A stretch of 64,000 bases of DNA, taken from assembly GCF_021441885.1 (NCBI RefSeq), contig NZ_CP090438.1, positions 1,860,001-1,924,000 on the forward strand, written 5' to 3'. The notes beneath the pieces were generated by a model that was not told where the DNA came from, searched no databases, and worked only from the letters and a program-made list of their open reading frames with translations. Made by a program: the position numbers and the translations under genes. The first letter of the stretch is position 1. The number at the start of each line of letters is the position of its first letter. Shown piece by piece: positions 44,750 through 53,408 of this stretch. Source of the stretch: Vibrio maritimus. Its GTDB lineage: Bacteria > Pseudomonadota > Gammaproteobacteria > Enterobacterales > Vibrionaceae.

Positions 44750-46836
44750 ATTCGGTTCAGTTCGTATTTGTGCAACATTGCTTGCTGGTGCCCGGCAATC
44801 TCAGCGACCTGTTCGGCGCTTTCAACCATAGATTCAAGCTGCATGTTTGAATGCTGACCCTGGTCTGTTACGTGAACAATAGCGCGCCCTACTTCAGCGG
44901 TTGCTCTTTCTTGCTCTTCTGTCGCCACAGAGACCTGCTCAGCGCGTTCACGAATGTGGTTCACCGATAAGGCGATATCGGCAAACGATGCTTTAACTCG
45001 TTCACTTGATTCTAGTGCGTGATTCATTTCACCTCGTGACTCAGTCACAGATTGTCGAGAATCTTGAGCGGCATGCATTAAATCTGACATCATTTGACGG
45101 ATGTTCGTGGTTTGCTCCGAGGTATCGCTTGCAAGCTTGCGAACTTCGTCAGCAACAACCGCAAAGCCACGCCCCATCTCACCCGCTCTTGCAGCCTCTA
45201 TCGCAGCATTAAGCGCAAGTAAGTTGGTGTTATCGGCAATGCCACTGATCATATCGACCATCTCTTGGATCTGTTTTACTTTACCGTCCAACTCGTTCAT
45301 CGACGCTTCGTTGTTGCCAAGCGTTGTCTCAAGAGAATGCAATCGCTCTTGGTTGTCTTCCACGGCTTTAAGACCCAGCGCAGCGAACTCTTCAGCTTCT
45401 TTAGAGTCGGCAAATGACGCCGTTGTCACCGTGGCGATCTCTTTAATCGAAGCTTCTAATTGAGTCACAGTTGCCACCATGCTGTCTAGCGACTCATTTT
45501 GAGCAAGTAGGCTATTGCGAGTCTCTTCAGCAGCACCATGGCTAATTTCTGCTGTTTGATACAGGGTCTCGCAGTTCCTTGTCACCACTTCAATAGAGTC
45601 ATGAGTCGAAGCGATGACTTGGTTGAGTTTGCGTGCAATATCGCGCATCTCCGATGGACCGGACATGACCACATCCCCCGTCAAGTCATGCTCTACTAGT
45701 CGCTTCAACTGGCGAGTAATATTCTTGAGAGCGCGATTTACCCAGCGTCGCAACCCAAAGAATACTGAAAGCACAACAACGACGAGAATCGTTGTCGTGA
45801 TGACAAGAGTGACAATATTGGTTTGAATCGTGTCATTAACCACTGACTGGCTCTCATCAATCAGAATCGCTGCCGTATCAGATATGTCGGAGAGAAGTTG
45901 AGTTGTTTCATTCGCCAACACTGCTGCATTCGCTAACTCCTCTCTCTGAGTCGTCACAAGCTCTAAACGTTCAATGATCTGGCGTACCACACCTGTTGGC
46001 TTGAAGCCTTCTGTAACCATCTCATAAGGTGCTGTAAAGCTTGGGAACTCGCTAATCTCTGGGTGCCACTCTTCAAACTGATCGTAGGCTAAGTTGATGC
46101 TCGCATAGCGATTTCGCATTTGACGATACTCAGCATTCGCTTTCTTAAGGTCGGTTTGCATCATTAGCATGAGGAACGCACTTTCCATGGAACTTGCCGC
46201 TGTGACAACTCGCGTCGCAGCATCCGCTGAGGATGGATTATTCTGAGTAAACAGCAAACTAATGCGGTTCATTTCTTGCCCGAGTGTGCTAATTGCATAA
46301 CGAAAGCCTGACACCTCTTTATCGATGTTGGCATCCATCGCCAAGATGTCTGACTGGTAAGCAAGAATCGCTTGAGTTGCCTCTTGGAGTTCGAGAATTT
46401 TATGAGCTAATAGATCGCGTTGTTCTGGCGTTACCGCGTTGCCCATTTCAGCAGCGATGGAGAAAAGATTTTGGACTTTGCTATCACTTTGCTCGACAAG
46501 TTCGATAATGCGCAATCTGGTTTCTTCTAACTCTTGTGTTGAGTCAAGCTGTGTACCGTAATTGAGAAGCTTGACCTGCTCTAATACATCTTGCGTCAAC
46601 GCGGCATTATTTAACGAAAGCGGTAGAGCGTTCTCTGACAAATTATCAAATTGCTGCTTTACTTGATTTAGACCGTTAGTACTTAGCAAACTAACGCCAA
46701 TAAATGTGAGGATAATAGTTAGGAAAATGGCACTTAAAGCGTGCACGAGCGAAATGGAGCGTGTTCCCTTGTCTGGGGGTGTCATAATCAGTCCGTTGTC
46801 TTGATCAATTAAACTGTAACCAAATCGGTCACTCAT
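44746..46836 (-). CDS. Methyl-accepting chemotaxis protein
   Basis: Chemoreceptor, 696 residues. First membrane helix at about 32-52 (LSAIFLTIILTFIGVSLL), a periplasmic helical sensor of about 290 residues, second helix near 345-365, HAMP (RWVNRALKNITRQLKRLVEHDLTG) and the signalling tip EAARAGEMGRGFAVVADEVRKLA. There is no C-terminal CheR-tethering pentapeptide (ends KYELNRI). ATG 46785, preceded by GGAC, is an alternative start that gives a more typical N-terminus. Ligand unknown. Confidence 0.95.
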   Translation of the reverse strand: MSDRFGYSLIDQDNGLIMTPPDKGTRSISLVHALSAIFLTIILTFIGVSLLSTNGLNQVKQQFDNLSENALPLSLNNAALTQDVLEQVKLLNYGTQLDSTQELEETRLRIIELVEQSDSKVQNLFSIAAEMGNAVTPEQRDLLAHKILELQEATQAILAYQSDILAMDANIDKEVSGFRYAISTLGQEMNRISLLFTQNNPSSADAATRVVTAASSMESAFLMLMMQTDLKKANAEYRQMRNRYASINLAYDQFEEWHPEISEFPSFTAPYEMVTEGFKPTGVVRQIIERLELVTTQREELANAAVLANETTQLLSDISDTAAILIDESQSVVNDTIQTNIVTLVITTTILVVVVLSVFFGLRRWVNRALKNITRQLKRLVEHDLTGDVVMSGPSEMRDIARKLNQVIASTHDSIEVVTRNCETLYQTAEISHGAAEETRNSLLAQNESLDSMVATVTQLEASIKEIATVTTASFADSKEAEEFAALGLKAVEDNQERLHSLETTLGNNEASMNELDGKVKQIQEMVDMISGIADNTNLLALNAAIEAARAGEMGRGFAVVADEVRKLASDTSEQTTNIRQMMSDLMHAAQDSRQSVTESRGEMNHALESSERVKASFADIALSVNHIRERAEQVSVATEEQERATAEVGRAIVHVTDQGQHSNMQLESMVESAEQVAEIAGHQQAMLHKYELNRI

Positions 46837-46929
46837 TCGTACAAGTTAATGATTTGGTATAGAATTATCGGAAATACTAGAGAGCCTTAATGACGTTTTT
46901 ATTACATTTAAATGTAAGCAGTGTGACAA

Positions 46930-47400
46930 ATGAAAGTTGTTAAATTATTGATTTCATACAGTATGGTAGCTTTATTGGCAGCGTGTTCTAGCCAACCGCA
47001 GCGCGCGCAACACACTCAGCAAAGCTACAACACTCAAGAAAATGCCGCTTTCTTAGCGGAATATAAAAAGTGGCAAGGTGTGCCCTACCGACTCGGTGGA
47101 ACTAATTATTCTGGCGTAGATTGCTCGGCTTTTGTGCAGGCGGTATATAAAGATGCTTATGCGTTGTCATTACCAAGAACCACAGCGCAACAAGTAAAAG
47201 TTGGCGAGAAAGTCTCTTACAATAATGCACAAAGCGGTGATTTAGTCTTTTTCAAAACGGGAAGAAAGACTCGGCATGTCGGTATTTATTTGGGGGGAAA
47301 TACCTTCATGCATGCATCAACATCGAAAGGTGTGGTGCTTTCTAGATTAGATAACCCATACTGGGCGTCTACTTTTTGGCATTTTAGAAGTGTGCAATAA
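46930..47400 (+). CDS. NlpC/P60 cell-wall endopeptidase lipoprotein
   Basis: Predicted murein endopeptidase of the Spr (MepS)/NlpC type. 156 residues. Lipobox LLAAC with Cys19 after a hydrophobic signal, so it should be anchored to a membrane facing the periplasm. Catalytic Cys in GVDCSAFVQAVY, His in TRHVGIYLGG and the third polar residue His in FMHAST. Divergent from the chemoreceptor gene. Confidence 0.94.
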   Translation: MKVVKLLISYSMVALLAACSSQPQRAQHTQQSYNTQENAAFLAEYKKWQGVPYRLGGTNYSGVDCSAFVQAVYKDAYALSLPRTTAQQVKVGEKVSYNNAQSGDLVFFKTGRKTRHVGIYLGGNTFMHASTSKGVVLSRLDNPYWASTFWHFRSVQ

Positions 47401-47445
47401 CCTTTCTCCTATCACCATTATCGACAAGAGAAAGGTCAATATCAT

Positions 47446-47790
47446 TTAATCGTACTTTGCGACAGCGGTATCAAATAAATTTTTAACCAACGCAATGTAT
47501 TCATCTAGAAAAGCGATTTGCTCGTTCGTCGCTTTTTTATTCCAGACTCCCGCCAATACCTCTTCCAGGTCTTGAATAACCAAGTCGACTTCTTTTAGCA
47601 ACTTGAAGCGTACGCTTGAGTGAAGCTCTGGATTCTGCTCAAAGACAGCCATGATATTAGATGCCACCATATCGGTTGATACATCCTCAATCGTTTCTTC
47701 GCCGGTATCCCCGACTTCTGAGGTGAACACACTTAAATTGAGTGCAAGGTGTTCGATGAGTGCTTGATAGCCGTCAGTATCTACAACCAC
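47446..47790 (-). CDS. DUF3802 protein
   Basis: 114 residues, acidic and helical, matching the DUF3802 family of Vibrio and relatives (YQALIEHLALNLSVF, EETIEDVSTDMVASNIM, FKLLKEVDLVIQDLEEVLAG). Function unknown. Start codon is GTG at 47790 with AGGAGA six bases upstream. Confidence 0.85.
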   Translation of the reverse strand: MVVDTDGYQALIEHLALNLSVFTSEVGDTGEETIEDVSTDMVASNIMAVFEQNPELHSSVRFKLLKEVDLVIQDLEEVLAGVWNKKATNEQIAFLDEYIALVKNLFDTAVAKYD

Positions 47791-47971
47791 GACTGCTCTC
47801 CTAGCAATTACTTAAATATGACAAGGTGTTAACCATAGCAAACCTAGGTCACGTTTGTAAGAACACAAGTGGAAATTCGGGTGGCATGTCAATGAATCTG
47901 TGCGCTGACAGTATGTTATGTAAGCAATATTGTTCTACACTAGCGATAGTGTTGGCAGGCGGGGGTAATCT

Positions 47972-48838
47972 ATGTGGCAAGCAATTTCAGATCAGCTTTC
48001 GGAAACGCTCATGTTCGAGTTCAATATTACCGAGCGAATAAAAATGAGCGGCGGAGACATTAATCAGTGCTACATGATTAGTGATGGCGACCAACGCTAC
48101 TTTGTTAAACTCAACGACAAAGACTTCATAGCGAAATTCGAAATCGAAGCCGACAACCTCACAGCGTTGCGTGAGACCAATACTGTGCACGTCCCTGAGT
48201 TGGTATTGATCGGCAAAACCAAAGAATCTGCATTCATCATCCTTAACTATATCCCCGTTAAGCCTCTTGATACCGGTCCGGCAAGCTACCAGTTTGGAGA
48301 AGAACTTGCCAAGCTCCACAAATGGGGCGAACAGAAAGAATTTGGATTCGACCAAGACAATTACATTGGTGCAACGCTCCAACCTAATCAATGGCATAAG
48401 AAATGGTCACGCTTTTTCTCAGAGCAGCGCATTGGTTGGCAACTGCAACTACTTAAAGAAAAGCAAATCACCTTTACCGACATTGATGACTTCGTTGAGT
48501 TGGTCAACGAGCAACTCTCGGGACACAACCCAAAACCTTCTCTGTTACACGGTGATTTATGGTACGGAAATGCCGCCAATACGGCATTTGGTCCAATTTG
48601 CTATGATCCTGCTAGCTACTGGGGAGACAGAGAATGCGACCTAGCCATGACTGAATTGTTTGGTGGGTTTAGACAAGAGTTCTATGACGGGTATGAGAGT
48701 ATTCTCGCGATAGAGCCAATGTACGAATACAGAAAGCACATTTACAACCTTTATCATGTTCTCAACCACTGTAACCTGTTTGGTGGTGAATACTTAGACC
48801 AAGCAGAAAAGCTTATCACCACCATCCAATCATCTTAA
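47972..48838 (+). CDS. Fructosamine kinase family protein
   Basis: Protein-ketosamine/ribulosamine kinase family (aminoglycoside-phosphotransferase fold), which removes sugar adducts from glycated proteins. 288 residues. Features: GGDINQCYMISDGDQRYFVKLND (ATP site lysine), catalytic loop LLHGDLWYGNAA and metal motif YDPASYWGDRECDLAM. ATG 47972 with GGGGGT upstream. Its stop overlaps that of the convergent GNAT-HAD gene. Confidence 0.94.
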   Translation: MWQAISDQLSETLMFEFNITERIKMSGGDINQCYMISDGDQRYFVKLNDKDFIAKFEIEADNLTALRETNTVHVPELVLIGKTKESAFIILNYIPVKPLDTGPASYQFGEELAKLHKWGEQKEFGFDQDNYIGATLQPNQWHKKWSRFFSEQRIGWQLQLLKEKQITFTDIDDFVELVNEQLSGHNPKPSLLHGDLWYGNAANTAFGPICYDPASYWGDRECDLAMTELFGGFRQEFYDGYESILAIEPMYEYRKHIYNLYHVLNHCNLFGGEYLDQAEKLITTIQSS

Positions 48839-49893
48839 CGGCTTGTTACAACAATCAATCGGCTTTGCTCAGCTTGGAGAATATCCTCTAGTCTAGCAAA
48901 GCCGTTTTCATTGTTGCCCTCATCAGACAAACCACTAGGATTAAACCAGTTTGCTCTTAATCCAGCCCGCAATGCGGGTTCAATGTCCCTTTGAGTTTGG
49001 TCACCCGTCATCACCAATCGCTCTGGTGAGACGTTTAGCCTACTCGCGATAGTTGGGAAGAATTCGGCGTCATCTTTCGTCACGCCCAGATTGCTATAAC
49101 AAAAATATCCAGATAAATACTGAGCTAACCCAACTCGCTCAAACGCTTTATGAATATCTCTTTCAGTCGAATCCTTTGCATTAGTGGCAACGTAAACCGG
49201 ACAAAGAGCGGATAGACCTTTTAATAAATCAGCCGCACCCTCAACCGCCCGAACTTCAGTCCAATCGCACATTTTTCCTTGTTGCGAAGGGTCGTCAAAC
49301 ATCAAGGTATCTCCCCAGTCGAAAAGATAAATGTGGTTTTGCAGACGCCATTGCACTTCTAGTACCTTCCATTCCTCGCGTAGCACACCATACTTAACCG
49401 AATCGTAGTACTCTCCTCGGTAGTACCGAACTTTACGAAGACGCGCCTCTTGTTGCATCCCCAGTTTTTCTGCGCAGCGCATCATACGAGGATTTCCAGA
49501 CCAGGTCGTTAACCCTACACGTGCAATGTCTAGCGTATTGAATAGATGGCTTACCCAGGACACTAACGCTTTCTTGCCGATACTTCTGCCCCACAAAGTA
49601 GAGTCATAGACTAATACACCGACTTCAAGCCACCGAGTTGCCTTATCTTCCCAATAATAACTGACGGTACCAATCGCTCGTCCCAAATACTCGATGACCA
49701 ATGCATCTTGACCTTGTTTCAGTCGCGAAAAGTAGTTGTCCGCAAACTGCGCTTGGGTCGGCCTTTCATAACCAAAGTAAGGTCCGTTGAGTTGAGTCCA
49801 GTTTTCATCACCCGTCATAAGATCGTAGATTGCCGGTAGGTCTGCATCGATTGCTTGGCGAAGAATGACATCTTGAAAGCTTAACTTAATCAT
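48835..49893 (-). CDS. GNAT acetyltransferase fused to a HAD hydrolase
   Basis: 352 residues from ATG 49893, which overlaps the GFA stop (ATGA). Residues 5-178 are a RimJ/RimL-like GNAT domain (GVLVYDSTLWGRSIGKKALVSWV is the acetyl-CoA loop; WSGNPRMMRCAEKLGM follows). Residues 186-352 are a HAD domain: LFDWGDTLMFD (nucleophile Asp near 192, Gly at the usual second-Asp position), YVATNA, LGVTKDDAEFF and TGDQTQRDIEPAL. The linker is very short. Fused GNAT-HAD genes are uncommon; the product may modify and dephosphorylate the same small molecule. Confidence 0.88.
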   Translation of the reverse strand: MIKLSFQDVILRQAIDADLPAIYDLMTGDENWTQLNGPYFGYERPTQAQFADNYFSRLKQGQDALVIEYLGRAIGTVSYYWEDKATRWLEVGVLVYDSTLWGRSIGKKALVSWVSHLFNTLDIARVGLTTWSGNPRMMRCAEKLGMQQEARLRKVRYYRGEYYDSVKYGVLREEWKVLEVQWRLQNHIYLFDWGDTLMFDDPSQQGKMCDWTEVRAVEGAADLLKGLSALCPVYVATNAKDSTERDIHKAFERVGLAQYLSGYFCYSNLGVTKDDAEFFPTIASRLNVSPERLVMTGDQTQRDIEPALRAGLRANWFNPSGLSDEGNNENGFARLEDILQAEQSRLIVVTSR

Positions 49894-50288
49894 ACCTTTC
49901 TTACCTCGCACTCATCGAGTGTCTGCCAAGAATCTGCACCATCAAAGTATCGAACATGCAAATTGGCCAAGTTGTCCGCAAGTCTGAAATTAATCGCTGT
50001 TCGCGAACTGTCGGCTTTGCTACTAGAGGTATAATGAGTAACGCATCCACAAATAGAGCAATGTTGGAAATCGATGTAACCATCTCCCCATCGATACGCT
50101 TTGGTCTCAATTTTTTTGGTTGTCACCAACACATCTTCTGGTGAAAAGTACCCCCAAAGCGCTGCATAACGTCGACAGATAGAACAATTGCAGCTAGTGA
50201 CGGACTCTGGCATGGACTCAAAGGAGAGTTGAACATTTCCGCAGTGACAACTTAGTGTGTGCTTTTCTTGATGAGTAGCTTTATGCAT
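49890..50288 (-). CDS. GFA-family zinc protein
   Basis: 132 residues from ATG 50288; the open frame upstream to 50399 lies within the SDR gene. Glutathione-dependent formaldehyde-activating fold with the zinc cysteines LSCHCGNVQLSF, TSCNCSICRR and HCSICGCVTHY. Substrate unknown. Third gene in the LysE-SDR-GFA-(GNAT-HAD) operon; ten bases follow the SDR stop. Confidence 0.9.
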   Translation of the reverse strand: MHKATHQEKHTLSCHCGNVQLSFESMPESVTSCNCSICRRYAALWGYFSPEDVLVTTKKIETKAYRWGDGYIDFQHCSICGCVTHYTSSSKADSSRTAINFRLADNLANLHVRYFDGADSWQTLDECEVRKV

Positions 50289-50298
50289 GATGATTCCC

Positions 50299-51033
50299 CT
50301 ATTTACCGCCTGATACATCAATAAAAGTGCCGGTGACAAAAGACGCATCATCGGAAAGAAGCCATGCGATAGCTTGAGCGACTTCCTCTGCCTCACCACC
50401 TCGTCCTAATGGGATCTGAACAGCAAGACGATTAACTCGCTCTGGCTCTCCACCATCGGCATGCATCTCTGTGTGAATCAGTCCTGGCCTTACTCCGTTT
50501 ACACGGATATTGCGCGAAGCGAGTTCCAACGATAGCCCCTTGGTTATCGTATCCAAAGCACCTTTACTAGCCGCATAATCGACATACTCAAATGGCGAGC
50601 CGGTAACTGCCGCACGTGAGGATACGTTAACGATACTTCCTCTATCTGAACTCATGTATTTCACTGCCTCGCGACAGCAAATTAGCGCACCTGTCACGTT
50701 GGTCATCAAAATCTTGTTGATTCTCTCACTTGTCAGAGCCTCTAAAGTGCACTGCTTACTCAATATGCCGGCATTGTTGACCAGTCCGTCTATCTCGCCG
50801 TGCTTTTTATAAACCTGACTAAACATGGTGACAACTTCATCTTCATTCGCAATATCAGCTTGATAACACCAAGCTTGACCACCTTCTTTTCTAATAGACT
50901 CAACTGTCTCTTCTGCTCGTGTCTTATTCGCTAGGTAGTTCACGATTACGCGGTGTCCCTGCTCTGCCAATAACTTTGCCGTCTCACTGCCAATCCCTCG
51001 GCTACCGCCTGTAACAACAATTAAGCGCCCCAT
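50299..51033 (-). CDS. SDR-family oxidoreductase
   Basis: Classical short-chain dehydrogenase, 244 residues. NAD(P) loop TGGSRGIGSETA, NNAG motif in LVNNAGILS, catalytic serine in NVSSRAAVTG and YVDYAASKGAL (Tyr-x3-Lys). The C-terminal ASFVTGTFIDVSGGK is typical. An Arg residue after TGG and Asn-Tyr at the adenosine site suggest NADP. Eight bases after the LysE-family gene. Confidence 0.92.
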   Translation of the reverse strand: MGRLIVVTGGSRGIGSETAKLLAEQGHRVIVNYLANKTRAEETVESIRKEGGQAWCYQADIANEDEVVTMFSQVYKKHGEIDGLVNNAGILSKQCTLEALTSERINKILMTNVTGALICCREAVKYMSSDRGSIVNVSSRAAVTGSPFEYVDYAASKGALDTITKGLSLELASRNIRVNGVRPGLIHTEMHADGGEPERVNRLAVQIPLGRGGEAEEVAQAIAWLLSDDASFVTGTFIDVSGGK

Positions 51034-51041
51034 AAGTACTC

Positions 51042-51647
51042 CTAAAATCCAATCAGTGAAATGGCAATTGCCAACATAATGCAGCCGACAAGGGCTTCAA
51101 GGATCTTCCATGAAATCGGTTTATGAAAAATGGGTGTAAGTAGCCGAGCACCGTAGCCTAAAGAGAAGAAAAACACGAATGATGCCGTCACAGCGCCCAA
51201 ACCAAAAGAAAGTTGCTCTGGCGCATATTGAGTCGATATCGATCCTAAAAGAACGACAGTATCGAGGTAAACATGAGGGTTAAGCCAAGTTAGCGCTAAG
51301 CAGGTAAGCACGGTTTTCATTAGGCTAGAGTTCGCATCTCCTTCTGGATCAAGTTGATGTGAGCTGGAAATAGCCGACCGAAAACTCTGGAAGCTATAGA
51401 CAAAAAGAAAAGCAGCACCCGCGTAACGGGCGACCTGTTCAACTTTAGGGTATTTTTCAATCACCACACCGAAGCCACTGACTCCAGCGGTAATCAAAGC
51501 GGCGTCAGATATTGCACAAACTGCACACACAACAAAGACGTAATGGCGTTTGAGCCCCTGCTTAAGGACAAATGCGTTTTGAGCCCCAATGGCGAGAATC
51601 AAAGAAAGACCGAGCGAAAAACCAGTAAAAAAGACGGCGATATCCAA
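51042..51647 (-). CDS. LysE/ArgO family amino-acid exporter
   Basis: Inner-membrane exporter, 201 residues with six hydrophobic segments. The LysE signature GFSLGLSLILAIGAQNAFVLKQGL is at the N-terminus, and TWLNPHVYLDTVVLLG in the middle resembles ArgO, the arginine exporter. First gene of a four-gene operon. No LysG/ArgP regulator is adjacent. Confidence 0.9.
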   Translation of the reverse strand: MDIAVFFTGFSLGLSLILAIGAQNAFVLKQGLKRHYVFVVCAVCAISDAALITAGVSGFGVVIEKYPKVEQVARYAGAAFLFVYSFQSFRSAISSSHQLDPEGDANSSLMKTVLTCLALTWLNPHVYLDTVVLLGSISTQYAPEQLSFGLGAVTASFVFFFSLGYGARLLTPIFHKPISWKILEALVGCIMLAIAISLIGF

Positions 51648-51711
51648 ACTAACTCCAGTTTACATCCATATAACAAGCTAGTTTGTAACGTGTAATTAGT
51701 TGAATTTCAAT

Positions 51712-51903
51712 CTAAACATCATTTTCATGGCACACGGTAACAAAGACATCATCACTATCTAGAGTCACTTCGAACAAAATAGGACGGCAGCAAACATAGC
51801 AATCTTCTATGTATTCCTGACTATCGACCGTGCAATCGATAGAGGTCTCGAAAGCCTCTCCACAGTAAGGACAATTTACTCGCCACGCTCTGATTGCTTC
51901 CAT
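51712..51903 (-). CDS. CPXCG-motif cysteine-rich protein
   Basis: 63 residues from ATG 51903, six bases after AAGGGA; a TTG at 51909 is upstream. Zinc-ribbon type: VNCPYCGE and CYVCCRPI, ending VTVCHENDV. Small uncharacterised family common in gammaproteobacteria. Confidence 0.88.
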   Translation of the reverse strand: MEAIRAWRVNCPYCGEAFETSIDCTVDSQEYIEDCYVCCRPILFEVTLDSDDVFVTVCHENDV

Positions 51904-52043
51904 GTTCAATCCCTTTTGCTTTTTTCATAAGTTTAGAATTGCTATAAGGCATTAACAAATGTTGCGTCGTATTCCACATACGGAGCTTTAAAAAGCTCCT
52001 GTAGATACTCTAGACTGAAGGATCAGATTCAATTGTCACGAAG

Positions 52044-52499
52044 TTACAGAGTTTTCGTCATAAACGTACTATTGGGGTCGAGCACATAATCAGCAAACGG
52101 CTCGCATTCAACGAAGCCATGACTCAAATAAAGAGCTCTTGCTGCGGTAAAATAGTCTTCTGTGCCAGTTTCTAGGCTTAAACGAGCGTAACCGTGCTGC
52201 TCAGCCTCCTTTTCCAAGTGGGCTAACAACGACTTCGCAACACCCTTGCCCCTAGCTTGATGCGATGTACGCATTGATTTTATTTCAGCATGTTTGGCAT
52301 CTAGTGCTTTAAGCGCGATACAGCCTAATAGGTCCTCGCCACGCCAAGCCGTCCAAAACTCAATATTTGACTGACGTAACGCCTCTATATCGAGAGCATG
52401 AACACTCTCTGCTGGAGATGTGGCATACATATCGTCCAAGTGCTCTTGAAGAAGAGCCTTAATCTGAGAACCCTTTAAGTCATCCTTGATAATATCCAA
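52044..52499 (-). CDS. GNAT-family N-acetyltransferase
   Basis: 151 residues; the start is probably TTG 52499, with GAGGAA nearby. The acetyl-CoA loop is SHQARGKGVAKSLLAHLE and the C-terminal ALYLSHGFVECEPFADYV is typical of the PhnO/YsnE-like group. Substrate unknown. Monocistronic, minus strand. Confidence 0.88.
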   Translation of the reverse strand: MDIIKDDLKGSQIKALLQEHLDDMYATSPAESVHALDIEALRQSNIEFWTAWRGEDLLGCIALKALDAKHAEIKSMRTSHQARGKGVAKSLLAHLEKEAEQHGYARLSLETGTEDYFTAARALYLSHGFVECEPFADYVLDPNSTFMTKTL

Positions 52500-52547
52500 T
52501 TCTTTTTCCTCGATTTAATTTGTTGAGTTTTTGGCAGACTCTATACT

Positions 52548-52958
52548 CTATTGCACTTTCCCTCGCAGCGCTTTGGTTTGACTCTTGCGCTTCTTGTTAT
52601 CCACCCGTCGTTTCTGAGATGCTCTTGTAGGCTTGGTCGCCCTGCGTGCTTTTTGAACGACGGTCGCAGAGAGTATGATCTGCTTGAGCCTCTCTAGGGC
52701 GTCTTCACGATTTTGCTCCTGAGTCCGGAACTGTTGAGCTTTTATGATGATGACGCCTTCTTTGGTGATTCTTGAGTCAGTTAAAGCTAGGAGTCGCTCT
52801 TTGCAGAAATCGGGTAATGTGGAGCGCTTGATATCAAAACGCAAGTGAATAGCTGAGCTCGTCTTATTGACTTTCTGACCACCAGCTCCCATCGAGCGAA
52901 TAGCGGTCAGTTCTATTTCCCAATCGGCGAGCGTTACTGTATTTGAGATCTTTAACAT
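52548..52958 (-). CDS. arfB: Alternative ribosome-rescue factor ArfB
   Basis: Peptidyl-tRNA hydrolase that frees stalled ribosomes. 136 residues. The GGQ motif is in RSMGAGGQKVNKTSSAIHL, and the basic C-terminal tail that enters the mRNA channel is present (RRATKPTRASQKRRVDNKKR). Length matches E. coli ArfB (YaeJ). Confidence 0.96.
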   Translation of the reverse strand: MLKISNTVTLADWEIELTAIRSMGAGGQKVNKTSSAIHLRFDIKRSTLPDFCKERLLALTDSRITKEGVIIIKAQQFRTQEQNREDALERLKQIILSATVVQKARRATKPTRASQKRRVDNKKRKSQTKALRGKVQ

Positions 52959-52964
52959 AGCTAT

Positions 52965-53261
52965 CTAGAGCGAATAATCAAAGACGACAATGTCTTCTAG
53001 AATTGGACGAAACACTGCCTTTAATGCGTCATGCTCTGGATGCGGAAGGTAATTTTGGCGCCCGGTTTCGTCACGGAAGGTCATCAACACAGTATGTGTA
53101 TAGTGTTTATTCTTACCTTCAGGGCTATCGTTTACGCCCCACTCTACAGCGTCTACTCCTTCCACTTTCGAAGGCATAGCCTCAAACAGTGCCTTTAGCT
53201 CACTGATGTTTTGTTCCGTTGCGGTTGGTTTAAACTGAATGAGGAGTATATGGCGTATCAT
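52965..53261 (-). CDS. Dabb (stress-responsive A/B barrel) protein
   Basis: 98 residues from ATG 53261, which sits eight bases after AAGG; ATG 53267 and GTG 53270 are also in frame. The pattern IRHILLIQFKPTATEQNISELKALFEAMPSKV, then EWGVNDSPEGKNKHYTHTVLMTF and HPEHDALKAVFRPILEDIVVFDY, is the Dabb fold. Six bases before arfB; probably cotranscribed. Function unknown. Confidence 0.88.
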   Translation of the reverse strand: MIRHILLIQFKPTATEQNISELKALFEAMPSKVEGVDAVEWGVNDSPEGKNKHYTHTVLMTFRDETGRQNYLPHPEHDALKAVFRPILEDIVVFDYSL

Positions 53262-53408
53262 GCTCATCACCTTCTGCGTGCTGTTGGCGCGTTAACTTAT
53301 TGAATTTAAGTGATGGTACAGAATATATCGTCAAGACTCTAGCATGTTGAGACTAAGTTCAAACTAAATGAACAGGGAAAGATGCTCCTTGCTCTGTCCA
53401 TTAAAATA

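Noticed and set aside
45101..45463. Plus-strand ORF of 120 codons
   Set aside because: Antisense to the highly conserved signalling domain of the chemoreceptor.
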